A stretch of DNA of 64,000 bases from Serinus canaria. Taxonomy: Eukaryota > Chordata > Aves > Passeriformes > Fringillidae. The DNA lies in assembly GCF_022539315.1 (NCBI RefSeq), contig NC_066323.1:3784219-3848218 (forward strand), read 5' to 3'. A program made the translations under genes and the position numbers. Numbering within the stretch: position 1 is the stretch's first letter; each line of letters starts with the position of its first letter. Positions 38,501-52,598 of this stretch are shown in pieces. The notes below the pieces were generated by a model. It ran no database searches. It was not told where the DNA came from and saw nothing but the letters and a program-made list of their open reading frames with translations.

Positions 38501-41500
38501 ATCAAAGTAATCCAGAAGTAGAACAAAAGGTAAAAGCACATTGCCAGCTCCATTAAGTGCCGGGGGCTGTGTTAGAAGTGGAGGGTTCTTGCATCTCTGC
38601 AGAGGTGATTAATGTCCTGTGAGACCTGAGCACTCCTGCGCAGATGCACAGCCAAGGAATGAACTGACCTGGCCCCTGCTTTCTTTGGAGTTTTGTGTCA
38701 GGAACTCTGCAAGGAGCTCAAATCCACACACTGGTGTTGTGCTCTGATGGCAACAGAGCCTAATTTTATCTCTTGTTCCCATTTGGGTACACAACTAATT
38801 TAGCAGTTTAAAGAATGATCTGTAAATAACACACAAGCATGGACTTCACTGAGATAATTAAAATGGTCTTTTCAGTGGGAGACACTACCAGCACCAGCAG
38901 TTGAAGCTGAAGTTCAAGAGTAACCAACACATTAAAGCCTGAAATTTCTATTCTTTCTGGCAGTAATACATTTGAAGATTAAATTAGACAAAATGTTTGT
39001 TACAACAAACGGACTTCTGTTAGCATTCAGGATTATGCTCCCAGTCAATGTTTATTATGCTTTTGGTCCTATATATTCTAAAGGTCTCAATTTCCTACTT
39101 CCATAATTTTTTGATCAGTTTTGTTTAAACTGGGAGCCTTTTACTTTTCACTTTAAAAATTACTGCTGCTTCTTAAAACTTCTAGCAGGTTATGGTATCT
39201 GGAATGAGTACTGAGGAAAAGGAAACAAGCTAAAATAAATTACTATCTAATCTAACCCATCTGAGGACTTCTAAGGTACCTATTATTATGGTATCAAAGA
39301 ACTGAATCTCTGATAGCTTGTGATCTTTGATCTTAAATTGGACCTCCAATAACATTTTTAATTAAACATCTCATTTGATGCCTGCTGGAGCTAAAATGCA
39401 AATAGTGTCACATAAAGGATGAAAGTAAAGAGAGCAAGGAACAGAAAACCATGGCTGGTTATAGTGTTATTGTACCAAAACAAAGAACCCCATCCTCCAG
39501 ATCCTGTGGATTTAAAACAATCAGCCTCAAGGTTCAAAGACTGAGCAGAAACTACCTAGAAATGAAAAATGCTTTCAATTTATTAAAATTAATAGTGAAC
39601 AAAATTGTTTGTCAGAAGTAAATTTGAGGTACTCCCAAGAATCACTTAGAAAAACTGTAATTTTTTTTACTTCCTTTGCCCTCCAGCACCCAGCAAATAT
39701 TCCACTCTGTTGCAATCCTTCACTAGGAATTTCGTAGCACTTCCACAATTTCATTTCGCGTCCACAGCACCTTCATAGCAGTGGCTGAGACAAACCATGA
39801 TTGTCCTCTTTGAAAAGTGTTTCCAAATCACTTTGTGCACAGGAATCATGGCTATTAAAGCACAAATTCACTGCCAGGCTTTATTCAGCTACATTCAGAG
39901 TTGATTTGGAAGTGATTTCTGAGACATGAAGAAGGAAAGCATCCTCAGAGCACTGCTGCTTCTGTTTGTGGAGGCTTTTATGAGGGCACACATGGACCCA
40001 CACCTTCTGTCAATGCACACAGACAGAGCCTGCAGCTGACAGCAGCCCAGGCTCTTCAGCTCCTCCCTCATCAGATCAGAATTGCTCCCTTGTATGTTTT
40101 GTGCTGCTACTTCTGCTGAGGACATCAGTACAGATAGCACTGCTCAGAACTTTCTGCTAGATAGGGAATCCCCAGAGAAATCCATGGCACTTGAACCCAG
40201 TGTATATTTGAGACCTATCAAGTGAAGTGTCACGATTCTTTGACTACAGAGTAATTATTTTTAAAAATGTCTTTGCAAGTTTTTCTAAAATATTTCCATT
40301 TGTTTGTTTCTTTCTGCACTCATCACCATAATAAGAGCACACTAAACAGCTCTTAGGCAATTTTTATCCCCAGAGGAGGATGAGTATATGTGAGGTGATT
40401 TGTAAGATTTAAAGTTTTCCCTTTGATACAACTCTGTGTAAAGCCATGAGCACTCTGACAGCTCTGAAGCCTCTTGGTATCTGCTGTCTGGAAGAAGGCA
40501 GAGTATAAGCACTGGTCATCCACACTTATCTGAGGTCAAAATTCAGCTCTTTTCTTTCAATTGTCACACAGATAATGACAAAAAAATATATATAGCTACA
40601 AGCACAGCAAGCAGTAAATAACAATAGGTATCAGATTCCAGCAAGAACAGTGATGAATTTACATTTATTTCACACTGCAGCTGGCATTCCTAACTGCAGG
40701 AAAGGAAAAAAGCCCATGTAAGTGAAGAGCCAATTTGTGATTTCCTTCAGATGGAGCATCAGGGCTGGTGTTGATGAGGGGATCAGTTCCAGCAGATCCA
40801 TCTCATCACCTGCCAGTCCCTAGAGATCCCAGCAGACCCCCCCAGTCACACAGCAATGCTCCATCCATGTTTCATGTTTGAGCAGGAGCAGCCAGGTCTG
40901 CACAGGAGAATCTGTGAAGAACGAGTGACAAAACCCTACAGAAGAGGAAGGAGAGCAAAGATTTCATTTTTCTCCTTCACATTTCCTAAGGTAAATGTGG
41001 TTTAGCCTTTTGGTTTTCATTTTCCAGGGAAGTCCTTAAGCCTAGTTCACAGCAGCCTTTATGGCTGAGAGCTCATTCATCAAGAGCAAAATCTCACATG
41101 CAAAGTTCATGACAGAGTGGTGAGGTGCAAAGTTGAAAGAGAAGGAAAATAATTTTTCCCATCCCAGAAATCCTTTCAGGATTTCAGAAGCACTCTCAAT
41201 CACAACAAGATGACCTAAGAAGTGGGATTTGCTTGTTGTTTGGGGGTTTTGTTTGTTTTTACAGAAGCTGAGGAAAAAAAAGCACTCCAACATCATCATA
41301 ACTGAGAATTTGGGCTCTCTTGGAATGTGAAGACTTTGGGGGTTAAATCCTGCTTCTCAGAGAAGCAGATGAGGGTTAGAGCCCGCCCTCCTCTAAATCC
41401 TACCCTGAAAAGAAACATTTTATTACAGAAGTTTCACTGAAACTGGCGTGTTCCCACAAAATGTTTCAGTGGTGAGAAATAAAGAGTTCCCAAGTGTAAA

Positions 41501-44500
41501 GCACTGCCAAAGAATTCCCAATCATTTCTAGCCAGTGAGCAAGGAAATGTGTTATTTTGCCATCAGTGGAGAAGGAAGCCCCTGTCCCTGTGGTGCTGTA
41601 AGGTCACGCTTCATCTTGTCCCCAGCAATTTCTGTGTGCACCCACAATTCCAGGCACCTGGAATAATGCAGGGCCATTTTCTAGAGCATTTCAGCAGTTT
41701 GTATTGCACATGCTTGTCTAAAAACAGCAAACATGGCTAAAGAGCACGGGCAGAAAGCTACAGTGACCTCTTTTCTATCCTTTGACAGCAATCTCTCTTC
41801 CCTGTATCCACACGTGCACAGCCCTTCATGATGTATGAAGAGACTTTGGAAATAAATTTTTCCAAAATATTTGCTCTTCAAACCTATGTGGTTTTAAAAG
41901 AGAGGTGGGATCCAGATTTCACCTCTGGCACTTAGCACTTGCCTCTTGCTCACATGTTGGGAAAGGCTGGGAAAGAGAAGCTCTTACTGTGCCTGAAATT
42001 GAGTACAAGGTGATACCTCCCTGATCTGTCAAAACTCAAACCTTTTCTGGAGCACAAACTAATCAGCCCACACTAACTCCATCTTGTTCCCAAATTTCCT
42101 TTGCTATCCCCAAACAGGCAACACAACACCTGCTGTTATCCCAACAAAGCAAGTGCTACCAGGGAGGAAAAGCACTTTATGTTACAGAGCAAAAAACTTC
42201 TCCACTGGCTGCTCTCAAACAAAATCCAGCTGAGCAAAATAAATCCTATTTTCTCACTGAAGAACTCTTCATGTGCTCAAAACAAACCTGAAAGAACTCA
42301 AATGCTTCATACAGTTTTTAATTAATTCTATCTAGACATACAGCACTCTGAGAAGCTGCAGTGTTATATATATAACCTCCTTACGTTTCACTATTTACAT
42401 TGTGTTATTCTCTGGCTATTTCCCAACTTTATTCACTCACCCCAGAGATCAATTTAGGCACCAAAATAAAATATGATCTTATCTTTGCAGTGCACAGAAA
42501 AGCGAAACAAAATTTCTCACGGGAGCCAGGGGTTAAGGCCCTGGACTGGGTGTCAGAGAAGTGGTGTTCTATTCTTGGCTCTACCACTCACTTGCTGTGG
42601 GAGCTTGTAGAGCAAGATACAGAGCAGGAATGGAGACTCCAGCCAAGAAATTTCTCCTCTGTAACTTTTCCTCTTTCATTATGCATGAGAGTGAGTTTTT
42701 CCAGCGTCCAAGCACACATCTGAAAGCTGGGGAAACACGACTCTACCAAAATACAGAGCCGGCAGAGAAAGAAAATGAGTGGAAAACATCAATTACAGAG
42801 TTTTCTTGGGCACCTCTGAAGAACTGAAACAGAATCTCTACTCACACAGTGAAGATAGAGAAGAAATTCAGCCCCAGGTTAAGCAGGCACTGCTCCAAGC
42901 ACTGCACAGGACCTGCACTTGGGCTGACTTGGGTCTGCTGTGCTGCTACTCCTTGATCTGTTTGCTGCTTCAGACAAGCTTTTTGAGAATTCTTGAGACT
43001 TCTTCAGGCTAGAGGTGGAGGGTTTGCTTTGAGATTTTTACAAAAACAGGAACCTACACTTTGATTTTGAAATAAGCAATCTGATTTTAAAAAGCAAAAA
43101 TAGACTTTATTGGGGAATTTTTTGTTGAAAAGCCATAGCTAAGACTATATCCAGACCTGGAGTTGCAAATTGCCGAAATTAAGAATGCCAAACTCACAGT
43201 TAACTCCTGCTGGAAGCAGTATTTCCTTCCCCAGGAACAGACCAGGCAATACTTCTTGCTTTAGGTAACAGCTGCGGTCTAATTTACAAATTTGAAACAT
43301 TTCTAATCATTTTGGGTAACCTGAAGAAACAGTAAACATGTAGGTGCTCACTTGGCATGGCTGCATCTTCTTCTACCATGCCAGCTAATGACTGAAGGGA
43401 GAGATTTGCAACTGCAGTGCTCTGTGTGTAAATTATATATCATGAAACTGATTTATCCTGGCCATATTTATTATTAATCAAACAGAAAATCTGCCCACAT
43501 TCAGCTTCAAGCTCTGTTGTAGATGTTCAGTGCACACTCAGCTCATTTGCTGACAGTTTTACAGCTGGGTCTCAGACCCTTTAGGCTCACAGAAACAGAA
43601 AACTAATCCAGTCATAGAATATCCTTCAATATTAACCTTTTTCTTAAACTTTGTATAAGATATAAGGGAATAGTATATAGCTTGTTTTAACATTTTAAGA
43701 GTCATATGAAATCAAAGTCTGACCAATAACCTCACAAAAGCAGCTGCTGTGTAGTGTCAATTCTCAAACCCAGAAACCCAGGTGACCCTGGTTCTATTAT
43801 ACAATGAAATATACTGTCTTGGCCAACAAAAAGAAAATTTCTTATCCAGTCAAAAAATGTCAAGTTTTCAGAAACTTTTGGTCTGAGAATCAAGACACTC
43901 CTTTAAGGAGTCTATAGAATATACCCACTCATAAGTGATTTATTAAAAATGCTAGCAGGAAATATTGGTCTCCTTACTTACAAAGTGTTTCTTCCCTCTT
44001 CCTTTTTTGATGTCAAACCCCTAATGTTTCTGATTTTTCAGGGCCTGTAACAAACTGTCCCAGGCAGTTGCTCAGGAAGGTGAACTAGTTTCTTGATACA
44101 TGAGAAAAATCCTTCCCATTTCATACTTTTAACATTTTTCTCTATATTTTAATGGCTGAAATGTTATGTAACCGCAGCCTTTAATCTTTAATCTAAGTGC
44201 AAGCCACACTTGATATATAACAATTATTTCTTAATAAAATGTAATTATAAAAAATTCAAGGCAGTCTCAGGGCATGTGCAACTGAAACTGTTAATATACC
44301 TGAGGGATTATTTCCACACTTACATATATTAGGCACTATATAAAACACAGGATTTCTTGGGACATTATCAACAAAGGAGAATATTTTTTTTAAACCTGCT
44401 TTTTACTGATTGCATTATCAAGTTCAATTTTATTAGTTTGAATCTTCTGGGAAGGATATGATTTTAATAATGTGTAAAAGGTTTGCCTGGTAGTTGGCTG

Positions 44501-46740
44501 TTGGCTTTTACTGGCTACTTAATGTAATCTGTAATTACTGGAGCAGCTCCTATGCTGGCCAGTGCTTTGAGGTCACTGGAGAGCTCTGCTGGGTTGTACT
44601 TGGTGTACAAGAACATCCCTCTGCTGATTGATGGCTGCACTCTATGGAAATATTTTCATTTTGTCCTTGAAGCATTCCTTTAAGGAACTCTGTCAGTACA
44701 CAGCCCTCCTTGTCAAGCAGCAGCTTGGGGACAGCCCCTGATCTGCTTTTACACCAATGAGCTCTCAATGAAATCTCCTTTGGATTTCACATTTGGTTCC
44801 CCAACCTTCAACCAATGATGTACAAATCTCTCAGTTGTTAGAAAGGACTCATTTAAAATGCACAATTTACCTTGCACAAATTTTAACACTCAAAGCCCTC
44901 ACTATATTTTTTTTAAAAAAAGGGAAATAAAATGTTGCAGGGCTTGGCTTTGATAAAGTAGACTTCCACCTTTTTAAATATTGTTCCTTCTTGCCTATTT
45001 TTTTTTTCTTTAAGCTGAAAAATCCTGAACTGTCTGAAACAGTTGGCCAGAACTTGCAGCTGAGAGACACACTTAAAACAGGATGTGAACAGGCTTTATT
45101 ACAAGACTAAGCTGAATTTTGAAGTGTAACATTGCCAAGCCAGGAAGTCACCTGTGGCTTCATGTGTCACCTGCTTTGGTGGTAGTACCAAGATAAACCT
45201 GGAAATAGAAGCAAAGTGCTGGAAATATTCCAGAACTGCTGTATCCCTGAGCCTTTTCAGCTTGAACTTTCTACTCACAATATTTCCTTGAAATAGATTG
45301 ACAACTAAACCACTGTACTAATCACAGAGTCAGCAATTTGTGTTTATGATCTTCACTGGATGTAAACCACCTTTTTGTCCTGGTGCTGTAAGTTTGCTGC
45401 ATTAAAAATGGCTTTTCTGAGGAAAACAAAATCCTTATGGAAAATCCTCATGGAAAATCCTCATGACTGGAGAAAGAAAAATCAACTTGGTAGAAAAATG
45501 AATTTTATCCAAAAGCTTATTAATGTGTCATTTTCTTTTCAGTATTGCATACCAATTTTTGTACTGCCTAACATTATTTATAGATTCGATACATTTATTC
45601 CTGGGAAATTGTTCACTGAAATGTTCCTGTGGATTCACAAGGAAAATCAGGAAAGTCTACAGCCATTTTTCAGAATTTGCCATCTCTTCAGTTTCAAATT
45701 CACGGTGACTACTTTCTCTGAAAGCAATTAGAAAATGGACCTGTAAGTCATAAGAATAGAAAGCTACAAAATACTTTGTAAATCATATTTTGGTATTAAA
45801 GCACCAATCAAGAAACATTATCTTTAATTCAAATAGAAAAAAAAAGAGGGGGGAAAAAAGAAAAAAAAGGCTCCCTGAGAGATATTTTAAAGAATTTTTT
45901 CAGTATAAAACATCATGTTTCAGTGAGTTAGTTACCTGTTTTCTCAGGGAAATGTATTCATTTCACGAAACAACCTGCAGCTCTGCGGAGCAGGGCATCC
46001 TCATCTCCTGTTCTAGCCAACAGGGACTGTGGTTTTTCTGCATCTCACAGCTCACAGGACAGGAGTTTCTTCTCGGGACAAGATCAATTTAAACTGTAGT
46101 TAGGAGTCAATAGGATTTCTTTGCATAATATCAAATCAGCTTAGCACTTATTGCTATTTTAAACCTGCTGCAAGACCAGCGCAGGTGGAAACTAAACATA
46201 CTGTCCTTCATGCCTAATGAAAGAACTGGAAGTTTAATAGATCATTGTCTAAACTGCTAAATCATTCACATATACACACCAACAAACCTCTGCCTTTAGA
46301 CAAGTCTTGTGGTTGTCCACTGAAAATTAATTTTGTTTTACCCATCGGCTAAGTTGCATTCTTATTATCAGAGAAAAACCCAAACACAACAAACTGAGTA
46401 GTAAACCACCTAATACTTCTATATCCTGCCTGGCTACGTCTGTGGGTTTATCTTTTTGCTATAAATAAAAACAATTTAAAATCAACATTAATAGAGAAGA
46501 AAGCCACTATTCAAGACACCAGTGAGAACCCCCGTTACCTGTAAGGCCACTACTGTAATCCCTGATAATTTCTTGGGAGCAGAATCAAAGGACTACAGCA
46601 TGCAACTTCAATTTAAAAAATCCAACCAGAATAAATAGAGAAAACATGAAAACAGTGATTTTTCTGGCACTCCATTTGAAAGGAAGAGTTAAATTAATAC
46701 ATTAAAAGATCCTATCAGCTCTGACTTGTCTGAGTTATTA
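35540..46740. other. Gene-free intergenic stretch between MECOM and TERC, left part
   Basis: AT-richer DNA with no recognised exon, RNA gene or intact mobile element apart from the MIR-like piece at 42.5 kb. A phrase near 37,325-37,385 (ATTTATATAGTGCTTTTCACAGG) resembles old LINE/SINE tails, but the match is too short to name. Short poly-A tracts occur near 38,020 and 45,837-45,868. All open frames are under 130 codons and featureless. Confidence 0.6.
42521..42665 (+). repeat. Probable MIR/AmnSINE-like tRNA-derived SINE fragment
   Basis: The text GGGTTAAGGCCCTGGACTGG, then GTGTTCTATTCTTGGCTCTACCACTCACTTGCTGTG, follows the order of a MIR-type SINE: tRNA-like head with a degenerate B box, then the GGCTCTRCCACT-Y-GCTGTG core. 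The later CTCCTCTGTAA resembles the TTCCTCATCTGTAA portion. The resemblance is recalled from family consensus; subfamily and ends are approximate. Confidence 0.55.
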
Positions 46741-46764
46741 ATTGAACACCTTCTTGGAAACACG

Positions 46765-46971
46765 TAGATAAAGACGTGTACCTTAGAGAATACGAGATAA
46801 GAGAGAAAGGAAAGGGAGAGAAATTAGCAGTTTTGCCAGTTCACTCTCTTAATTGTCAAGCTAAGGCTGTTCAAAGCTGCCTGGAGCATAGCAATACGGA
46901 ATGGTAACGAAAGTGTGGGCTGGCGATGCAGAAGATAAAAACTTCAGGATTATCCTTACACGTACTTATCT
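46765..46971. promoter_or_regulatory. Candidate GATA-factor motif cluster
   Basis: Four full GATA words lie in about 200 bp: TAGATAA (46,765-46,771), AGATAAG (46,795-46,801), AGATAA (46,933-46,938) and CTTATCT (46,965-46,971). A weaker TTATCC lies at 46,950-46,955. ETS-like AGGAAA and RUNX-like TGTGGG words fall between them. The spacing is denser than random. It could be a blood or endothelial enhancer for MECOM; function is inferred. Confidence 0.35.
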
Positions 46972-46989
46972 TCAGACACAGAAGAGGCT

Positions 46990-49900
46990 GTAAAGGCAGC
47001 TGAACGATATAAAGCTGTTCTAAAACAAGACAAATATCTACTCCATGTGTTATAAGCAGTTCAAGCTGCTTCCTGTGATGAAAAACATGGGCTGTACGGT
47101 AGACATACTACAGCTAAGTACAATAGATCCCATGATACAGTTGTTTAAAGGAATATTAGAGTGATGAAAGAAGTGATGGAATTCTGCTCTTTAGGAGGCT
47201 CAGAACCGGCAAGGAAAAAGTTTAAGCAGGGTGATTTGGTAAATGTTGCTGATGCTGGAAGTTTGCGAGCTAGAGGACAGTTTTATGGCCGGGCTCTCCG
47301 GAAACAATAGGGCTCGATGGCCCAGGCAGGGGAGAGCAGGAGAGCTCTGCTCAGCATTTCCCATCCTCAGCCTCCAAAGGGCGCCGGGATCCTTCCCACC
47401 GCCCTGCTCAGAAGGACACATCTGGAGTCAGTAGCAGTCCTGGGACCAAACCCCTCTCACCACTTCATTTCAGTCCCTTTTCATCCTTCCTCGCTTGTTT
47501 TGTCCCCCACAGAGCACAGTGAAGCGCCCAACTGTACAATTCAGATAATGCCAAATACAGGAATAGGGGAAAATCTTATTAAAATACTAATTGCCAGGCT
47601 AAAATGTTTCCTATGAAATTATCAGAGCTGCCAATATCCCATCATTAATGTACAAAAGTCTGATTATCTTTTCAATAAAAACAGAAAAATTCCAGCCTTT
47701 AAACTCGTTATCATGGCAAAGCAGAATGCTGTGATAATGCACAAGAACTTCAGTTTGCAGCTGTAAAATTCCCAAAAGTCCTGTGACTTGGTTATAACTT
47801 TGTTTTAGATGATTACCTTCCTCACTCACACAAGTCCCACGTTCGCTTCTGGGAAACAAAGTGAATATTTCACAAAAGCAAGCAGTACATTTATTTAAAT
47901 AAATGAGAAAGATGGAAAGCAATTTATCCTACAACACACTGCTGTGCACTGGAAAGCCTGATGTTTGCACATCTAGTTTCAAATCATACAATGCATTTTT
48001 AGAGGCAAAAGTAAAATTTGATGTTTGCAAATGCTGATCTCTGACATTATTTTCACTGGGGTCAAATTGTCAAAATATTTTACTAAGGTGAATCCTCAAC
48101 AGGATAGACAAGAAATCAAATTCTTTAATTTGTGCAAAGATATGTTTTAATTATTTTCTCAACCAAACATAAATTGCAAATTGGTAGTGTTTTGAGCAAA
48201 CTTGAAACGAAATAAAAATCTAGCGTTAATCAACATTTCCTAATCACTTCAGTTTATAGACTATGCATTGAAAAATGCATTTTTAAATACTTTTTACATA
48301 GGGGTGATAGTTCATTTCAGTGCCTTCCCGTGAAGCTTAAAGGACATTTTTTTAGTTTCCTTTGAATTGGATTCCATAATCAGAATTTGTTTAATTTGCA
48401 AACATTTCCATTTAATAGAAGTTTGTACTTTTAAAAAGGGGGGAAAAAACACACAAAAAAACCCTCAAAACAACCAACTATTTCCACATAGTTTCACTTC
48501 AATTCCCTCCTTGCACATTAAACTGTGTAATGCACCGAGTTCCACTCCAGTGTTTTACAAACGAATGGCTGTTGCCATCTACCGTTGGAAAAATAGGATC
48601 AGCAGCAAGAGATAACAGCACAGATATGACGTGCTGAACAAAGGCTTCAGCAGCCACAGAGGATCAGCTCTTCCGAATGAAATCTTTGAAATACAAAACT
48701 CAAGTGACCGAAGAGAAGCAGAAAAAAGACCTTTTTGCTCCTAAGCCCCTGTCATTTTCAGGTCTGATCCAGCTGGGAAGTAAACAGGAAGCCAAACTTT
48801 GACAACTTCATTGTGTACGGATCTGAGGATTTGGGAGGCTTCACCCAGCACTGCAGCTAGAGCTGAGTACAGGTAGATTTGAAAAAATTTACTAATAAAG
48901 CTTAATTTTAAAATACCATTGGCCCAAGTTACGAGCATGCCTCTGCAGCTGGAAAACTGTAAATTCAGGAGGTAAAAGCCATGCCCCAGGTGCCTGAGCA
49001 GAGCCATGCAACGCAGAGCTGTGCCTGGAAAATGGGCCTGACCTGACCCATGGGCAGGGCAGAGTCACCCAGCACAGCACCAGGAGCCAGAATGACTCTC
49101 TCAGGCTCTCCCACCAGAGGTTTGGCACTTCCTGGGGTTGATTTTTCCAAACTTCTGTTGGATAAAACAACTTCCCCGCTTGGGTGTATTGAGCTGAATG
49201 CAGAGAACTGGGTACAAAAAGACACAAAAAGTTATTATATTTTTACACAATCTTTAGTCCATGGTTTTTAGTATTTACAAAGATTTGATTGCATGTCTTC
49301 ACTTTGCCATTAAATTACTTATGTATAAGTAATTGAGACATATGCTTGTTCCATTCCTTTTCCTGACAAATATCCTGATACCACGTTCAACCACATTTTG
49401 AAGGTACCCCTTGTTGAGGCAATCTAAAAACAGAATTAAGGTAGGGTTCTATTAATGTTTGCCAGACCTGTCGGAGGTTAAACAGCCTTTGAATTAAACC
49501 ATTCTTTACTCTTTGATAATTATTATTATTTTTCCTTAAGACACTTTTTGTTGCCTCATAAGCAAGGTCAACTTGAACTGTTTTGTTGGACTCAATATCT
49601 CAGTACAACGTTAACTCTGCTCATGCTGTTCTTACAAACTCTGTGTGTGCTGTCACCTCTGCCAACACTTTGGGAAGTGTTTAGCAGAATTCTCAGCAAG
49701 TGAAAAAACTCCAGCTTTTCTGTTGGTCATTTCAAATTCACAGCAAAGCATGCTTTAAATTTGCACACAAAGTCACACCAACTTGTGAATCTATACTTGT
49801 CCATCTTTACAATCCTCTTACACTGATTTATATCTTCCTTGCTTCGTTTGTTGTGCACTGACACATCTCATCCAGCCCAAACAACCATGATTGTTATTAA

Positions 49901-52065
49901 ACTAATGCAAGAAAGCAAAAACCTGCGCTGGGTTTCAGATTAATGAAAGCTATGTAAGATTAAATCCTGCTGCTTTCATGCACGGGGTGTGAAAACGGGC
50001 AAGGCATTGCGAGGTGGCTGAAAGCAGAGGTCAAGGTAGAGGCAGGAGCAGAGCACAGCTCAGGACCGCGCCAGCCGCACAGCCCCACAGCTGGAATCAG
50101 CCCGGCTGAGACCTCATCCTGGGAAATGAGCCTTGGATATGCGCTATAATGGGGGAGGTGTGTTCATCCCCTCGGGGGCCCCAGGTCGGTCAGCTCCCAA
50201 AACGCCCTCAGAGCTGCTTGCATAGCACTGTACTGCTACCCCTCCTGCTATCCCACCAGTCCTATGGGATCCCCTAAAGGATTTTCATCCATGCTCGGCT
50301 GATTTTTTTCCTAAGCTCTCCACAGAAGAGGATCAGTTTTCCCACAGGGACAGCAAGCTCTGGGGTGCTCAGAAATAGCACACCAGAAGATGACCGTGCA
50401 AAAGGAAGGGAGCTCCAGGCACACAGGAGTGCAGCCAGGCCACTTCATCCTGCTGGGAGGACGCACAGGGCTGGTCACCTTTGGCCAGAGCACTGTCCCT
50501 GTACCCAGCCTGGTAGAGCAAACGTCGTGTGACTGACCTCGAACGGCAGCGATGCCTCCTTAAGCACACCTGAGCCAGCTGTCCTTCTAAGCTCAGCCTA
50601 AACATCTGCTACGGAACCTCCTGAACACTCGGTGCTGATTCCTGAGCAGCTGGCACTCCACAAGGCACCCAGGATGTGCAGCCCTAAACCCCAAACTGTC
50701 AGAATGTGAACTTCAATCATGCCCTCTCAGAACTCTACTGAGTATAAGAGCGCCTCTTCTCCCAAACATAAACAGGATTTTTAAAACTATTTTGAAATTT
50801 AACAAATCCGGAGATATTAAGATGAGCACTTGCATCCTGGGGGAAGAAAATTGACTTAATGCCAAATGACAGAAGGCGGAGCTGCTGCTGGGGCAGGTAA
50901 TTACTGCTAGGTGCCAGATGACATTTTTTTCCTTTCCGCTCTGAGGAGAGACATTGAATACAATTCCTTTGACACACTTGCAAATGGTTTGAAACACTTG
51001 AGGAGCGAAAGAGCTGAGAGCTTCTGTTTGCATTCCTAAAATGCCACATTAGCACGTTTTTTTTGGCCAGTTTCACTGGGGCAGGTAGGGCGGGCTGTTC
51101 AGGAGCAGTAGCAAGCTGTACCTACAGCTCCATTTGTTCTCTCCGCAACAATGTTACGTGTTGTGTTCCTTGCTACCATAAATAAATAGAAACAAAAGTA
51201 TACCCTGTTCTGAGTTTCTTAGCCTTTTCTCTCAGGCACGTGGATCTGCAGAGCTCATACTCTTTTATAACTACAGAAATTGGGCAGTTTCAGCTTAGCA
51301 CCCCTTTAGAAAGGGCAGCTAAAAAAAATAATTTAAAATGCCACTAATCCAAATATATTTAGAAGTTTTTTTTTCAGAGAAACAATTTTAAGTCAAGTAG
51401 TTTCATTTGAAAAACTGTGTCCTAAGCACGCTAAATATCTTGGCTCTTCATATTCAGTTGAGAGTCTGAAATGAAGTATTTGATGCTAAGTGAAAGCTGT
51501 TGCTTGGAAACAAGATAAAACAGTGAAAACACAATTGTTTGAACTAAGAAAGAACATTGCCATCAGCAGAGCCAACACTAGTTTTAGCCTGATCAGATTT
51601 ATTAAGCAAATTCAGATTCCAGTACCAGAAAGGCCCTACATATCTTCAAGTGTGTGGGGTCGGCCTCTCCTGTTTCTGTTTATTCTGGCCGCGGAAGGTT
51701 TCTTTCAAACAGAATCAAAAAATTAGGTGCCCTAGTTCACTTCCATCCTCTGTGCAAAGAAAAAAAAAAAACACAAAAACCAGAAGGCCACAAGATGGCA
51801 CTGGTCAAACGCTGAGGATATTAACGGAGCATTGGTAAATGAGCACTGATGATGCCCAAGCCCAGTTTGTAGGGCTGTGTCTGCATCCCACACGTGTGCT
51901 CGCAGGTCTGGTGAACCATCTATAAGAGCTTGATGCCAGAAACACCGAAAAGGTTTAGCTATGGTCAAAACTAACAGCAGAGGTAACTGAGCAGCCAGTT
52001 CCTGTGATGGCACAGGATGGGCCCTGGGCATTCCTCCATCAGACACAGTGCTGGGGCTCAGCACT
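46990..52065. other. Gene-free intergenic stretch between MECOM and TERC, right part
   Basis: No recognised gene or mobile element. The composition is AT-rich until about 50 kb, then mixed, rising in GC toward the TERC island. Short repeats only. Confidence 0.6.
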
Positions 52066-52072
52066 CTGGAGG

Positions 52073-52132
52073 CAGGTCTGGTGCTGTGCCCCCGGCACTA
52101 AAAAGACAGGTTCGGTGCTGTGCCCCTGGCAC
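52073..52132 (+). repeat. Tandem duplication, 34-bp period
   Basis: A 26-bp segment starting CAGGTCTGGTGCTGTGCCCC at 52,073 recurs at 52,107 as CAGGTTCGGTGCTGTGCCCC, with three mismatches over 26 bp, separated by eight bases. It is a small local duplication 0.5 kb beyond the 3' end of TERC. Confidence 0.85.
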
Positions 52133-52598
52133 ACATTGCAGAGTGTTTCTTCATGGCAGTGCCAAAGCCTGAGCGCAGGGAGAGGAATTGCTAAGGGAGG
52201 ACAAGCCACAGCACCTTCCCCCACAATCCTTGCTCCACACCGCAGCGAAGTATTTGTCCCCAGCTCCCTGCTCTCGGTCTTTCAGGGTTTCACAAATTCA
52301 GCTCCTCGCCGCCGAAATCGATGAGGAAAACCCAACATTTCTTGAACTCGATGAATAAAATTCAGCATTCCTGAGCTTCCATCACCGCAGGGCTCTTCTA
52401 GATAAAAATCTGGGCGGCGGTGTGCGCATCCCTCGCACCGCCCGCACTCCGAGGGCAGCGCACGGCAAATCTCGGCGGGGACCGACGCTTCGGGGGCTCC
52501 CTCTGGGATCCCCGGCCGGCCCAGCAGAGCCGGGGGCCGCCCGGATGCCCCGAGCGCAGGGGCCGGCCGGACCCTCCCGGGGGGACGGAGGGGTTTGG

